Source: Streptomyces tuirus (lineage in GTDB: Bacteria; Actinomycetota; Actinomycetes; Streptomycetales; Streptomycetaceae). From it: a DNA stretch of 64,000 nucleotides. The stretch's first letter is position 1; each line of letters starts with the position of its first letter. Made by a program: the position numbers and the translations under genes. The notes beneath the pieces were generated by a model that ran no database searches, had not been told where the DNA came from, and saw only the letters and a list, made by a program, of their open reading frames with translations. Below are positions 18,042 through 28,055 of this stretch, in pieces. Location: NCBI RefSeq assembly GCF_014701095.1, contig NZ_AP023439.1, positions 5,010,001-5,074,000 of the forward strand, written 5' to 3'.

Positions 18042-21000
18042 GTGAGCTCCTCTTCCTTCACCAGCGGCCTGTCGCACCCCCGGGCGCGGCGGGGGAGCCG
18101 TGGCGCTTACCGACTGGTACGTACCCCTCCTGCTCGGGTGGACCCCCCTCGTTTGGACGCCTCGCAGCGCTCCGTGGTTGACCACACGCGCGGCCCGCTG
18201 CTCGTCCTCGCAGGCCCGGGCACCGGAAAGACCACTACGCTCGTCGAGTCCGTGGCCGAACGCGTCGCCCGGGGCGGGGACCCCGAGCGCATCCTGGTCC
18301 TCACCTTCAGCCGCAAGGCCGCCGTCGAGCTGCGCGACCGCATGGCCCGGCGGGCCGGGGCGGCCCGCGCTCCCCAGGCGACCACCTTCCACTCGTTCTG
18401 CTACGCCCTGGTCCGCGCCCACCAGGACAACGACCTGTTCGTCGAACCGCTGCGCCTGCTCTCCGGTCCCGAGCAGGACGTCTCGGTGCGGGAGCTGCTC
18501 GCGGGCCAGGTCGGTCTGGAACGGCTCGGACTGGCTCATGTGCGCTGGCCGGACGAACTGCGCGCCTGCCTGACCACCCGCGGTTTCGCCGACGAGGTCC
18601 GCGCGGTTCTCGCCCGCAGCCGTGAACTGGGCCTCGGCCCCGACGCCCTGGACGCCTTCGCCCGCCGCACGGGACGGCCCGACTGGCGCGCCGCGGCCGC
18701 CTTCCTCGCCGAGTACCTCGACGTGCTCGACCTGCAGGGCGTGATCGACTACGCGGAACTCGTCCACCGCGCGGTGCTCCTCGCCCGCCGCCCCGAAGTC
18801 GCGGCGTGGCTCGCCGCCCGGTACGACGCCGTCTACGTCGACGAGTACCAGGACACGGATCCCGCTCAGGTACGACTGCTGGACGCCCTGGCCGGCGGTG
18901 GCCGCACGCTCGTGGCCTTCGGCGATCCCGACCAGTCGATCTACGCGTTCCGCGGTGCCGACGTCAACGGCATCCTGGACTTCCCGCACGCCTTCCCCCG
19001 CGCGGACGGCCGCCCGGCGCCCGTCTCCGTGCTGCGCACGTCCCGCCGCTCCGGCGCCGGCCTGCTCGCCGCCACCCGGCTGCTCACCCAGCGGATGCCG
19101 CTGACCCGTCTGCCCGCCGATAAGGTGCGCGCCCACCGCGAGCTCGCCCCCGTGCGGGACGGCGGCCGCGTCGAGGCGTACACCTACCCGACGGCCGGGA
19201 CGGAGCTGGACAACATCGCCGACATCCTCCGCCGGGCTCACCTGGAGGACGGCGTCGCCTGGAGCGACATGGCCGTCCTGGTGCGCGCCGGCTCCCGCAC
19301 CATCCCGACGGTCCGCCGCGCCCTCACGGCGGCGGGCGTCCCCGTGGACGTCGACGGTGACGACGTGCCCCTGCGGCAGGAACCTGCGGTGGCGCCGCTG
19401 CTGACGGCACTGCGGGCGGTGGCAGCGGCGGAGGCGGGGTCTACCGAGCGGCGGGAGGCCGGCGCCAGGGAGCCTTCCTCAGAGGACGTTCCTGATGCGC
19501 CAGAGGGCGTTCCTGATGCGCCAGAGGACGTTCCTGGTGCGTCGCAGGACACCTGCTGGCTCGACACCGAAACCGCCCTCACCCTCCTGACCTCGCCCCT
19601 CGCGAGCATGGACGCCGCCGACCTGCGCCGTCTCGGCCGCGCCCTGCGCGACGAGGAGAGGGCCGCCGGCAACCCGCTGCCGCCGCCCTCCGACGTGCTG
19701 CTCGCCCGGGCGCTCGCCGAGCCGGAGCGCCTGGCCGTGCACGACCCCACGTACGCGCGGGGCGCCCAGCGCCTCGGCGCCCTGCTGCGCAAGGCCCGCG
19801 AACGCCTCGCCGGCGGCGGCACGGCCGAGGAGGCGCTGTGGGACCTGTGGGAAGGCACGCCATGGCCCACCCGTCTGGAACGGGCCGCCCGCCGGGGCGG
19901 CGCCGCCGGGCGCAACGCGGACCGCGACCTGGACGCCGTCTGCGCCCTGTTCGCCACCGCCGCCCGCGCCGAGGAACGCACCGGAGGCCGGGGCACCCTG
20001 AACTTCCTGGCGGAGATCGACGCCGAGGACATCGCCGCCGACACCCTCACCAGGCGAGCCGTACGCCCCGCCGCCGTCCGCCTGATGACCGCGCACCGCT
20101 CCAAGGGACTGGAGTGGCGCCTCGTGGTCGTCGCGGGCGTCCAGGAGGGCCTGTGGCCGGACCTGCGCCGCCGTGGCTCCCTCCTGGAGGCCGACCGCAT
20201 CGGGCGCGACGGACTCGCCGAACCCCTCGCCCCCGGCGCGCTGCTCGCCGAGGAGCGCCGCCTGTTCTACGTGGCCGCCACGCGCGCGCGTGAACGCCTC
20301 GTCGTCACCGCCGTCAAGGCCCCCGCGGACGACGGCGACCAGCCCTCGCGCTTCCTGACCGAACTCGGCGTCGAACCCAAGGACGTCACCGGGCGCCCCC
20401 GGCGCCCGCTGTCCGTCGCCGCGCTCGTCGCCGAACTGCGCGCCACCACCGTCGACCCGCGCGTCTCCGACGCCCTCCGGGAGGGCGCCGCCCGCCGCCT
20501 GGCCCGGCTCGCCGCCCTCGCCGACGAGGACGGCCGCCCCCTGGTGCCGTCCGCGCACCCCTACCGCTGGTGGGGCATGTTCGAGCCGACCGCGTCCAAG
20601 GTGCCGCTGCGCGACCGCGACCAGCCCGTGGTGCTCTCCGGCAGCGCCCTCGACCAACTGGCGAACACCTGCGCCCTCCAGTGGTTCCTCGGCCGCGAGG
20701 TGAAGGCCGACGCGCCCGCGACCGTCGCCCAGGGCTTCGGCAACGTGGTGCACGTCCTCGCCGACGAGGTCGCCTCCGGGCACACTCCCGCCGACCTCAC
20801 CGTCCTCATGGAACGCCTCGACTCCGTGTGGAACGCGCTGGCCTTCGACGCGCCGTGGAAGTCGGCCCAGGAGAAGGACAACGCGCGCGTGGCGCTCGAA
20901 CGGTTCCTGCAGTGGCACGTGACGAACCGCACCGGCCGGACCCCGGTGGCCAGCGAGCACGACTTCGACGTCACCCTCGAAGCGGGCGACTACCAGGTCC

Positions 21001-21428
21001 GCATCCGCGGCCAGATGGACCGGGTCGAGGCGGACGGCGACGGCCGCGCCTACGTGGTCGACTTCAAGACCGGCAAGCAGGCGCCCAGTTCCAAGGAGGT
21101 GGAGCGGCACCCGCAGCTCGCCGTCTACCAGCTGGCCGTCCGCGAGGGGGCCGTCGACGAGGCCTTCGACGGCGGACGCCCCGAGCCGGGCGGCGCCGAA
21201 CTCGTCCACCTGCGGCAGGGGGCGGCCAACCGCGACGGCGGCGAGAGCCTGCCCAAGGTGCAGGCCCAGGAGCCGCTGGAGGGGGAGTGGGTCGGCGACC
21301 TGCTCGCCACCGCCGCCGGCAAGGTCCTCGACGAACGGTTCACGCCGACCGCCGGCCAGCACTGCACGCACTGCGCGTTCCGAGCCTCGTGCAGCGCGCG
21401 GCAGGAGGGGCGCCACGTCGTGGAGTGA
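18042..21428 (+). CDS. adnA: AdnA-like helicase-nuclease subunit
   Basis: 1128 residues from GTG 18042. The longer open frame upstream lacks homology and a ribosome site. N-terminal SF1 (UvrD-type) motor: GPGTGKTTTL (58-), YVDEYQDTDPAQ, GDPDQSIYAFRGAD, HRSKGLEWRLVVV and VAATRARERL. The C-terminal RecB-family nuclease has RGQMDRVE and VVDFKTGK. A 4Fe-4S cysteine set lies at NTCALQW (~875) and CTHCAFRASC (~1105), as in AddB and AdnA. AdnA and AdnB form the mycobacterial end-resecting helicase-nuclease in place of RecBCD. This gene comes first, as Rv3202c does. A 24-residue E/D-P repeat (EDVPDAPE, ~480-510) is a local insertion between motor motifs. Confidence 0.9.
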   Translation: MSSSSFTSGLSHPRARRGSRGAYRLVRTPPARVDPPRLDASQRSVVDHTRGPLLVLAGPGTGKTTTLVESVAERVARGGDPERILVLTFSRKAAVELRDRMARRAGAARAPQATTFHSFCYALVRAHQDNDLFVEPLRLLSGPEQDVSVRELLAGQVGLERLGLAHVRWPDELRACLTTRGFADEVRAVLARSRELGLGPDALDAFARRTGRPDWRAAAAFLAEYLDVLDLQGVIDYAELVHRAVLLARRPEVAAWLAARYDAVYVDEYQDTDPAQVRLLDALAGGGRTLVAFGDPDQSIYAFRGADVNGILDFPHAFPRADGRPAPVSVLRTSRRSGAGLLAATRLLTQRMPLTRLPADKVRAHRELAPVRDGGRVEAYTYPTAGTELDNIADILRRAHLEDGVAWSDMAVLVRAGSRTIPTVRRALTAAGVPVDVDGDDVPLRQEPAVAPLLTALRAVAAAEAGSTERREAGAREPSSEDVPDAPEGVPDAPEDVPGASQDTCWLDTETALTLLTSPLASMDAADLRRLGRALRDEERAAGNPLPPPSDVLLARALAEPERLAVHDPTYARGAQRLGALLRKARERLAGGGTAEEALWDLWEGTPWPTRLERAARRGGAAGRNADRDLDAVCALFATAARAEERTGGRGTLNFLAEIDAEDIAADTLTRRAVRPAAVRLMTAHRSKGLEWRLVVVAGVQEGLWPDLRRRGSLLEADRIGRDGLAEPLAPGALLAEERRLFYVAATRARERLVVTAVKAPADDGDQPSRFLTELGVEPKDVTGRPRRPLSVAALVAELRATTVDPRVSDALREGAARRLARLAALADEDGRPLVPSAHPYRWWGMFEPTASKVPLRDRDQPVVLSGSALDQLANTCALQWFLGREVKADAPATVAQGFGNVVHVLADEVASGHTPADLTVLMERLDSVWNALAFDAPWKSAQEKDNARVALERFLQWHVTNRTGRTPVASEHDFDVTLEAGDYQVRIRGQMDRVEADGDGRAYVVDFKTGKQAPSSKEVERHPQLAVYQLAVREGAVDEAFDGGRPEPGGAELVHLRQGAANRDGGESLPKVQAQEPLEGEWVGDLLATAAGKVLDERFTPTAGQHCTHCAFRASCSARQEGRHVVE

Positions 21429-21519
21429 GGTATCGCACCACCCGTGGTGACCTGCGCTTGGACCGTCCCGAACGCCTATGCGGCCACCACTGTCAGTGGG
21501 CGCCGCTAGCCTCTCTGAC

Positions 21520-24500
21520 GTGCCAGCCCGTATCACCGACCCCGAACAGCTCAAGCAGCTCCTCGGCATCCCGTTCACCCCGGAGCAGACGGCCTGCATC
21601 ACCGCGCCGCCCGCCCCGCAGGTCATCGTGGCCGGAGCCGGCTCGGGCAAGACGACGGTGATGGCGGCACGCGTGGTGTGGCTGGTCGGCACCGGCCAGG
21701 TCGCCCCCGAGCAGGTGCTCGGCCTCACCTTCACCAACAAGGCCGCCGCCGAACTCGCCGAGCGCGTCCGCAAGGCGCTGGTCAAGGCCGGCGTCACCGA
21801 CCCGGACGCCATCGACCCGGACAACCCGCCGGGCGAGCCGGTGATCTCCACCTACCACGCGTTCGCGGGCCGCCTACTGACCGACCACGGCCTGCGCATC
21901 GGTCTCGAGCCCACGTCCCGGCTGCTCGCCGACGCCACCCGCTTCCAGCTTGCCGCGCGTGTGCTGCGCGAGGCCCCCGGGCCCTACCCGGCCCTGACCC
22001 GTTCCTTCCCGGACCTCGTCGGCGACCTCCTCGCCCTCGACTCCGAACTCGCCGAGCACCTCGTGCGCCCGGAGGCACTGCGCGCGTACGACGCCGAACT
22101 GCTGCTGACCCTGCGAGGCGCCAAGCTCAGCAACGCCGACCTGCGCAAGGTCCCGGAAGCCGCGGCCGCCCGGCGCGAACTCGCCGAGCTGGTCACCCGC
22201 TACCGGACCGCCAAGCGCGAGCGGGACCTGCTCGACTTCGGCGACCAGATCGCCCTGTCGGCCCGGCTCGCCGGAACCCCCGAAGTGGGCCAGGTCCTGC
22301 GCGACGAGTTCCGCGTGGTCCTGCTCGACGAGTACCAGGACACCTCGGTCGCCCAACGCGTCCTCCTGGCGGGCCTGTTCGGCGAGGGCACCGGCCACCC
22401 CGTCACCGCCGTCGGCGACCCGTGCCAGGCGATCTACGGCTGGCGCGGCGCCTCCGTCGCCAACCTCGACGACTTCCCCGAGCACTTCCCCCACGCCGAC
22501 GGCCGGCCCGCGACCCGCCAGTCCCTCAGCGAGAACCGCCGCAGCGGCGGCCGCCTCCTCGACCTCGCCAACGGTCTCGCGGAGCCCCTGCGCGCCCTCC
22601 ACGCGGGCGTGGAGGCCCTCCGCCCGGCCCCCGGCGCCGAACGCGACGGCATCGTCCGCTGCGCTCTGCTGCCCACCCACGCCGAGGAGATCGACTGGGC
22701 CGCCGACTCCGTCGCCCACCTCGTCCGGACCGGAACCGCGCCCGGCGAGATCGCCGTCCTGTGCCGCACCGCGACCGACTTCGCCGAGATCCAGGGCGCC
22801 CTGGTCGCCCGGGACATCCCGGTGGAGGTCGTCGGCCTGTCCGGGCTGCTGCACCTTCCCGAGATCGCCGACCTCGTCGCCGTCTGCGAGGTCCTCCAGG
22901 ACCCCGGCGCCAACGCCTCCCTGGTGCGCCTGCTCACCGGCCCGCGCTGGCGCATCGGCCCGCGCGACCTCGCCCTCCTGGGGCGGCGCGCCCGGCTCCT
23001 CGTGGCCCACGCGCGCGTGGCGGACGACGACGACCAGGACCGCCGCCTGGCCGAAGCCGTCGAAGGGGTGGACCCGTCCGAGGTGATCTCCCTCGCGGAC
23101 GCCCTCGACACCTTCCTCGAAACACCACTGGACGGCCGCGGGGACGACGACGGACTGCCGTTCTCGCCCGACGCGCGCGTGCGCTTCGCCCGGCTGGCCA
23201 CCGAACTGCGCGAGCTGCGCCGCTCCCTGGCCGACCCGCTGATGGACGTCCTGCACCGCGTCCTCGCCGTCACCGGCCTGGAGGTCGAGCTGTCGGCTTC
23301 CCCGCACGCCCTGGCCGCCCGCCGCCGCGAGACCCTGTCCAACTTCCTGGACGTCGCCGCCTCCTTCGCCGCCGGCGACAACGAGGCGTCCTTGCTCGCC
23401 TTCCTCGGCTTCCTGCGCACCGCCGCCCAGTACGAGAAGGGCCTCGACAACGCCCTGCCCGGCGGCGAGAACACCGTCAAGGTGCTCACCGCCCACAAGT
23501 CCAAGGGCCTGGAGTGGGACGTCGTGGTCGTCCCCGGCCTGGTCACCGGCACGTTCCCCAGCAGCCAGGGCCGCGAGAAGTGGACCTCCCAGGGCAAGGT
23601 CCTGCCGCACGGGCTGCGCGGCGACGCCGACACCCTGCCCGACGTGACGTCCTGGGACGCCAAGGGCCTGAAGGCCTTCCACGAGGCCATGAAGGACCAC
23701 CAGCACACCGAGGAGCTCCGCCTCGGCTACGTCACCTTCACCCGCCCCCGCTCCCTCCTCCTGGGCTCCGGCCACTGGTGGGGGCCCACTCAGAAGAAGC
23801 GCCGCGGGCCGTCCGCGTTCCTCCAGGCCCTCTACGAGCACTGCGAAGCCGGGTACGGCGAGATCGAGGCCTGGGCGGACGAACCAGCCGAGGACGAGGA
23901 CAACCCGGCCCTGCACCGGGCGACGGCCGACCAGGTCTGGCCCCTGCCCCTGGACGCGGCGGCCCTGGCCCGCCGCCGCGCCGCCGCCGAGACCGTCCTG
24001 GCCCACCTCGAGGGCCTCGCGTCCGAGGAGGCCGGGCACCCCGCGGCCGTGCACGACCCGGACGCCCTCGACGACCCGGAGTGGCCGCCGCCCCCCGAGG
24101 ACGACGAGCCTCCCTACGACGAACCGGACCCCTTCGACTACGACGAAGACCCCTTTGACCACGACGAAGACGCCTTCGACGACGAGGCCCTCGACGCACC
24201 GGCCTCCCCGGCGCCCCAAGAAGAAGACGCCATCGACGGAGATGCCTTCACGGAAGCAGACGGGCCGGCGGACGGAGACGCACGGCCGGCGCACGCCCCC
24301 ACGGTCCCCCACCAGGCGGGACCACCGGAACCCCAGGACCCCCGGCGACACCCCAGGCCGCACCTCACCCCGGAGGAAGCCCGCACCATCGCCTCCTGGG
24401 ACCGCGACCTCGACGCCCTCACCGGCGAGCTCCTGCGCGCCCGCGACAGCGTCACCGAGGTCCCCCTGCCCACGTCCCTCACGGCCTCCCAGCTGCTGCT

Positions 24501-25095
24501 CCTGGCCGCCGACCCGGACGGCCTCGCCCAGGAGCTGGCCCGCCCCATGCCCCGGCCACCCCAGCCGGCCGCCCGCCGCGGCACCCGCTTCCACGCCTGG
24601 GTCGAGGCCCGTTTCGAAGCGCTGACGCTGCCCATGCTGGAGCCGGAGGAGCTGCCGGGCAGCGACGCGGAGATCTCCGACGAACGGGACCTGGAGTCCC
24701 TCAAGGAGGCCTTCGAGCAGACCGAGTACGCGCACCGCACGCCCTACCGGGTGGAGGTCCCCTTCCAGCTGGCGCTCGCCGGCCGCGTCGTACGGGGCCG
24801 CATCGACGCCGTCTACAAGGTGGGCGACGGTGAGCGCGCGACCTACGAGATCGTCGACTGGAAGACCAACCGCGCACGTACCGCCGATCCCCTCCAGCTG
24901 GCCGTCTACCGCATCGCATGGGCCGAGCAGCAGGGCGTCCCCCCGGAGGCCGTCACGGCCGCGTTCCTGTACGTACGCAGCGGTGAGATCGTCCGCCCCG
25001 ACGGCCTGCCGGACCGCGCGGCACTGGAGCGGCTGCTCAGCGAGGAGCCGCCCGGTGAGGAACCGCACTCCGAGGAGGACGGTGCGGGCCGATAG
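21520..25095 (+). CDS. adnB: AdnB-like helicase-nuclease subunit
   Basis: 1191 residues from GTG 21520, 91 nt after adnA. Motor motifs: GAGSGKTTVMAARV (~38), FTNKAAAEL, LLDEYQDTSVAQR, GDPCQAIYGWRGAS, AHKSKGLEWDVVVVPG and TRPRSLLLGS. A very acidic, Pro/Asp/Tyr-rich linker (~850-950; DDEPPYDEPDPFDYDEDP) precedes a RecB-like nuclease with RGTRFHAWVE, RGRIDAVY and IVDWKTNR (~1112). It has no Fe-S cysteines, as expected of AdnB against AdnA. It should resect double-strand breaks with its partner. The acidic linker is longer than needed for a hinge and looks lineage-specific. Confidence 0.9.
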   Translation: MPARITDPEQLKQLLGIPFTPEQTACITAPPAPQVIVAGAGSGKTTVMAARVVWLVGTGQVAPEQVLGLTFTNKAAAELAERVRKALVKAGVTDPDAIDPDNPPGEPVISTYHAFAGRLLTDHGLRIGLEPTSRLLADATRFQLAARVLREAPGPYPALTRSFPDLVGDLLALDSELAEHLVRPEALRAYDAELLLTLRGAKLSNADLRKVPEAAAARRELAELVTRYRTAKRERDLLDFGDQIALSARLAGTPEVGQVLRDEFRVVLLDEYQDTSVAQRVLLAGLFGEGTGHPVTAVGDPCQAIYGWRGASVANLDDFPEHFPHADGRPATRQSLSENRRSGGRLLDLANGLAEPLRALHAGVEALRPAPGAERDGIVRCALLPTHAEEIDWAADSVAHLVRTGTAPGEIAVLCRTATDFAEIQGALVARDIPVEVVGLSGLLHLPEIADLVAVCEVLQDPGANASLVRLLTGPRWRIGPRDLALLGRRARLLVAHARVADDDDQDRRLAEAVEGVDPSEVISLADALDTFLETPLDGRGDDDGLPFSPDARVRFARLATELRELRRSLADPLMDVLHRVLAVTGLEVELSASPHALAARRRETLSNFLDVAASFAAGDNEASLLAFLGFLRTAAQYEKGLDNALPGGENTVKVLTAHKSKGLEWDVVVVPGLVTGTFPSSQGREKWTSQGKVLPHGLRGDADTLPDVTSWDAKGLKAFHEAMKDHQHTEELRLGYVTFTRPRSLLLGSGHWWGPTQKKRRGPSAFLQALYEHCEAGYGEIEAWADEPAEDEDNPALHRATADQVWPLPLDAAALARRRAAAETVLAHLEGLASEEAGHPAAVHDPDALDDPEWPPPPEDDEPPYDEPDPFDYDEDPFDHDEDAFDDEALDAPASPAPQEEDAIDGDAFTEADGPADGDARPAHAPTVPHQAGPPEPQDPRRHPRPHLTPEEARTIASWDRDLDALTGELLRARDSVTEVPLPTSLTASQLLLLAADPDGLAQELARPMPRPPQPAARRGTRFHAWVEARFEALTLPMLEPEELPGSDAEISDERDLESLKEAFEQTEYAHRTPYRVEVPFQLALAGRVVRGRIDAVYKVGDGERATYEIVDWKTNRARTADPLQLAVYRIAWAEQQGVPPEAVTAAFLYVRSGEIVRPDGLPDRAALERLLSEEPPGEEPHSEEDGAGR

Positions 25096-25105
25096 GCTCG
25101 TGACC

Positions 25106-26509
25106 ATGAGCCAGACCCCGGACAGCGTCGTCCGTACGTACATCCAGCAGCACCGCGCCGCCTTCCTCGACGACCTCACCGAGTGGCTGCGCATCCCGTC
25201 GGTGTCCGCCCAGCCGGACCACGCGCCCGACGTACGACGCAGCGCCGACTGGCTCGCCGCCAAGCTGAAGGAGACCGGCTTCCCGACGGCCGAGGTCTGG
25301 CAGACCGCGGGTGCGCCCGCCGTCTTCGCCGAGTGGCCCAGTGACGACCCGCAGGCGCCCACGGTCCTGGTCTACGGCCACCACGACGTGCAGCCCGCCG
25401 CCCGGGAGGACGGCTGGGAGAGCGAGCCCTTCGAGCCGGTCGTGCGCGGGAACCGCCTCTACGCGCGCGGGGCGGCCGACGACAAGGGCCAGGTGTTCTT
25501 CCACACCCTCGGCGTCCGCGCCCACCTCGCCGCCACCGGCCGCACCACCCCGGCCGTGCACCTCAAGCTGCTCGTCGAGGGCGAGGAGGAGTCCGGCTCC
25601 CCGCACTTCCGGGCCCTGGTCGAGCTGCACGCCGAGCGGCTCACCGCCGACGCCGTGATCGTCTCCGACACCGGCATGTGGTCCGAGGACACCCCCACCG
25701 TCTGCACCGGCATGCGCGGCCTCGCCGAGTGCGAGATACGCCTGCACGGCCCCGACCAGGACATCCACTCCGGCTCCTTCGGCGGCGCCGTACCCAACCC
25801 GGCGACGGCCGCCGCCCGCCTGGTCGCCGCCCTGCACGACGAGCACGCACGCGTGGCGATCCCCGGCTTCTACGACGGCGTGGTCGAACTCACCGACCGC
25901 GAGCGCGAACTCCTCGCCGAACTGCCCTTCGACGAGCAGCAGTGGCTGCGCACGGCCAAGTCCTACGCGGCCCAGGGAGAGGCCGGCTACACCACCCTGG
26001 AGCGGATCTGGGCCCGCCCCACCGCGGAGGTCAACGGCATCGGCGGCGGCTACCAGGGCCCCGGCAGCAAGACGATCATCCCCTCCTCCGCCCTGGTGAA
26101 GCTGTCCTTCCGCCTGGTGGCGGGCCAGGACCCCGGCCATGTGGAGAAGGCCGTCCGCGCCTGGGCCGAGCAGCAGGTGCCGCCGGGAATCCGCTGCGAC
26201 GTCACGTTCAGCGGGGCCACGCGCCCGTGCCTGACGCCGCTCGACCACCCGGCTCTGGAGTCGGTCACCCGCGCCATGGGCCGGGCGTTCGAGAAGCCGG
26301 TCCGCTTCACGCGCGAGGGCGGCTCCGGACCGGCGGCCGACCTCCAGGACGTCCTCGGCGCCCCGGTGCTGTTCCTGGGCATCTCCGTCCCCTCGGACGG
26401 CTGGCACGCCCCGAACGAGAAAGTCGAACTCGACCTCCTCCTCAAGGGCGTCGAGACCACCGCGTACCTGTGGGGTGACCTCGCCGAGAACTGGCGCCAT
26501 GCGCCCTGA
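25106..26509 (+). CDS. M20 family dipeptidase
   Basis: 467 residues from ATG 25106, 10 nt after adnB. It is a metal-dependent M20 dipeptidase of the CNDP/PepV-like group. Metal ligands are seen in YGHHDVQP (His and Asp), ARGAADDKGQ (bridging Asp), EGEEESGS (general-base Glu then ligand Glu) and SDTGM, with the final His in SDGWHAPNEK. A central dimerisation domain lies between ~190 and 330. It is soluble and cytoplasmic, and hydrolyses dipeptides of unknown sequence. It fills the slot that a potassium-channel gene occupies in M. tuberculosis between adnB and nudC. The likely transcript continues from adnB. Confidence 0.88.
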   Translation: MSQTPDSVVRTYIQQHRAAFLDDLTEWLRIPSVSAQPDHAPDVRRSADWLAAKLKETGFPTAEVWQTAGAPAVFAEWPSDDPQAPTVLVYGHHDVQPAAREDGWESEPFEPVVRGNRLYARGAADDKGQVFFHTLGVRAHLAATGRTTPAVHLKLLVEGEEESGSPHFRALVELHAERLTADAVIVSDTGMWSEDTPTVCTGMRGLAECEIRLHGPDQDIHSGSFGGAVPNPATAAARLVAALHDEHARVAIPGFYDGVVELTDRERELLAELPFDEQQWLRTAKSYAAQGEAGYTTLERIWARPTAEVNGIGGGYQGPGSKTIIPSSALVKLSFRLVAGQDPGHVEKAVRAWAEQQVPPGIRCDVTFSGATRPCLTPLDHPALESVTRAMGRAFEKPVRFTREGGSGPAADLQDVLGAPVLFLGISVPSDGWHAPNEKVELDLLLKGVETTAYLWGDLAENWRHAP

Positions 26510-26664
26510 GCCCACCGTCCTGTCCGGGCCGGGCACGCGCGCGGGGCACACTGGAGGCGCCGCCCCGCACCGCCCGAGCCCGCCGGACCCGGTCGCCTCC
26601 CGCCGTACGTCCCACTGAACCGCCTGCCGAACCCGACCGTTCCACCGGGGAGTTGGAAGCACCC

Positions 26665-27609
26665 GTGACCACCTGGACCGACCCCAACGCCGACCGCCCC
26701 ATCTCGCTCACCGCCCCGAGCGGCATCGACCGGGCCGCTCACCACCGGCTCGACGAGGCCTGGCTCGCGGCGGCGTGGAGCCACCCGACGACGCGCTGTT
26801 TCGTCGTCTCCGGCGGACAGGTCCTCATCGACGAGACGGCGGACGGACGCACCGAACTCGTCATGACCCCGTCCTTCGAGGCCCCTCTCACCGAGGCCCA
26901 CCGCTACTTCCTCGGCAACGACGAGGACGGCGTCAGCTACTTCGCCCTCCAGAAGGACTCCCTGCCCGGGCGCATGGACCAGTCCGCACGCCCGGCAGGC
27001 CTGCGCGAGGCGGGCGCGCTGCTGTCGGCCCGCGACGTGGGCCTGATGGTGCACGCGGTGGGCCTGGAGAACTGGCAGCGCACGCACCGTTTCTGCTCAC
27101 GCTGCGGCGAGCGCACCGTCATCGCCGCCGCCGGGCACATCCGCCGCTGCCCGGCCTGCGGCGCGGAGCACTACCCGCGCACGGACCCGGCCGTGATCAT
27201 GGCCGTGACCGACGAGGACGACCGCATCCTGCTCGGCCGCCAGGTCCACTGGCCCGAGGGCCGCTTCTCGACGCTGGCGGGCTTCGTCGAGCCCGGTGAG
27301 TCCATCGAGCAGTCGGTGCGCCGGGAGGTCCTCGAGGAGGTCGGCGTCAGCGTCGGCCAGGTCGAGTACGTCGCCAGTCAGCCCTGGCCCTTCCCGTCCA
27401 GCCTCATGCTGGGCTTCATGGCCCGCGCGACCTCGACCGAGATCGAGGTCGACGGTGACGAGATCCACGAAGCCCGCTGGTTCTCCCGCGAGGAGCTGCA
27501 CGCCGCCTTCGAGTCCGGCGAGGTGCTCCCGCCCTACGGCATCTCGATCGCGGCCCGCCTGATCGAGCTCTGGTACGGCAAGCCGCTCCCGACGCGGAGC
27601 GTCGCCTGA
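26665..27609 (+). CDS. nudC: NAD(+) diphosphatase NudC
   Basis: 314 residues from GTG 26665, with GGAAG 5 nt upstream. A zinc ribbon CSRCGE...CPACGAEHYPR lies at ~145-175. The Nudix box GFVEPGESIEQSVRREVLEEV follows the full GX5EX7REUXEEXGU pattern. SQPWPFPSSLMLGF downstream is the NADH-pyrophosphatase signature. The enzyme hydrolyses NAD(H) to NMN and AMP and removes NAD caps from RNA 5' ends. It follows the M20 gene by 155 nt and converges on the mycoredoxin gene. The arrangement nudC-mycoredoxin-uvrD2 matches M. tuberculosis. Confidence 0.95.
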   Translation: MTTWTDPNADRPISLTAPSGIDRAAHHRLDEAWLAAAWSHPTTRCFVVSGGQVLIDETADGRTELVMTPSFEAPLTEAHRYFLGNDEDGVSYFALQKDSLPGRMDQSARPAGLREAGALLSARDVGLMVHAVGLENWQRTHRFCSRCGERTVIAAAGHIRRCPACGAEHYPRTDPAVIMAVTDEDDRILLGRQVHWPEGRFSTLAGFVEPGESIEQSVRREVLEEVGVSVGQVEYVASQPWPFPSSLMLGFMARATSTEIEVDGDEIHEARWFSREELHAAFESGEVLPPYGISIAARLIELWYGKPLPTRSVA

Positions 27610-27682
27610 CGCCGCCGGTGACCGGCCCGTACGGGACTCCGGCACGGGCGTCGACCGCTCCGCGGCGATGAGCGAACGTGCT

Positions 27683-27720
27683 GGAAGGCGGCCCCTGAGC
27701 TGTCTCAGGAGCCGCCTTCC
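27683..27720. terminator. Bidirectional terminator
   Basis: GGAAGGCGGC/GCCGCCTTCC outer stem plus CCTGAG/CTCAGG inner stem with one mismatch and a CTGT loop, between convergent nudC and mycoredoxin genes. Confidence 0.85.
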
Positions 27721-27739
27721 CCGCACGAACACGCGACGA

Positions 27740-27982
27740 CTAGGCGCCGATCTTCTGCTTCACCTGCGCCAGCGACGGGTTCGTGAGCGTCGAGCCGTCC
27801 GGGAACAGGACGGTGGGCACTGTCTGGTTTCCGCCATTCGCCTTCTCCACGAACGCGGCGGAATCCGGGTCCTGCTCGATGTTGATCTCGGTGTACGCGA
27901 TGCCCTCGCGGTCCATCTGGCTCTTCAGCCGGCGGCAGTAGCCGCACCACGTGGTGCTGTACATCGTCACAGTGCCCAGCAT
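27740..27982 (-). CDS. Mycoredoxin (Mrx1-type glutaredoxin)
   Basis: 80 residues. Glutaredoxin fold with TTWCGYCRRLK (active-site CGYC as in mycoredoxin-1), cis-Pro in QTVPTVLF and a helix-capping DGSTLTNPS. Mycoredoxin reduces mycothiol mixed disulfides with mycothiol as co-reductant, the actinobacterial stand-in for glutathione/glutaredoxin. GGAG lies 10 nt before the ATG. It is transcribed alone, away from uvrD2, from a perfect SigR-type promoter at 28030-28055. This fits its role, since SigR controls mycothiol and thioredoxin functions. It is identical in place to M. tuberculosis Rv3198A between nudC and uvrD2. Confidence 0.93.
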   Translation of the reverse strand: MLGTVTMYSTTWCGYCRRLKSQMDREGIAYTEINIEQDPDSAAFVEKANGGNQTVPTVLFPDGSTLTNPSLAQVKQKIGA

Positions 27983-28029
27983 GTCTCTCGTACTCCTCAG
28001 GTGGCTCGGTCGGGTGGTCGCAGTCGGGG

Positions 28030-28055
28030 AACGTATGTGAAAGGTCCACCATTCC
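28030..28055 (-). promoter_or_regulatory. SigR-type promoter for mycoredoxin
   Basis: On the minus strand GGAAT (28055-28051), 18 bp, GTT (28032-28030). The -10 is ~48 nt before the mycoredoxin ATG. This is an exact match to GGAAT-N18-GTT. Confidence 0.78.

Noticed and set aside
21874..25362. 1162-codon open frame opposite adnB
   Set aside because: Antisense shadow of a GC-rich gene. No motifs, and the plus-strand frame carries complete helicase and nuclease motifs. The same applies to the long antisense frames over UPF0182 and the TPR gene.
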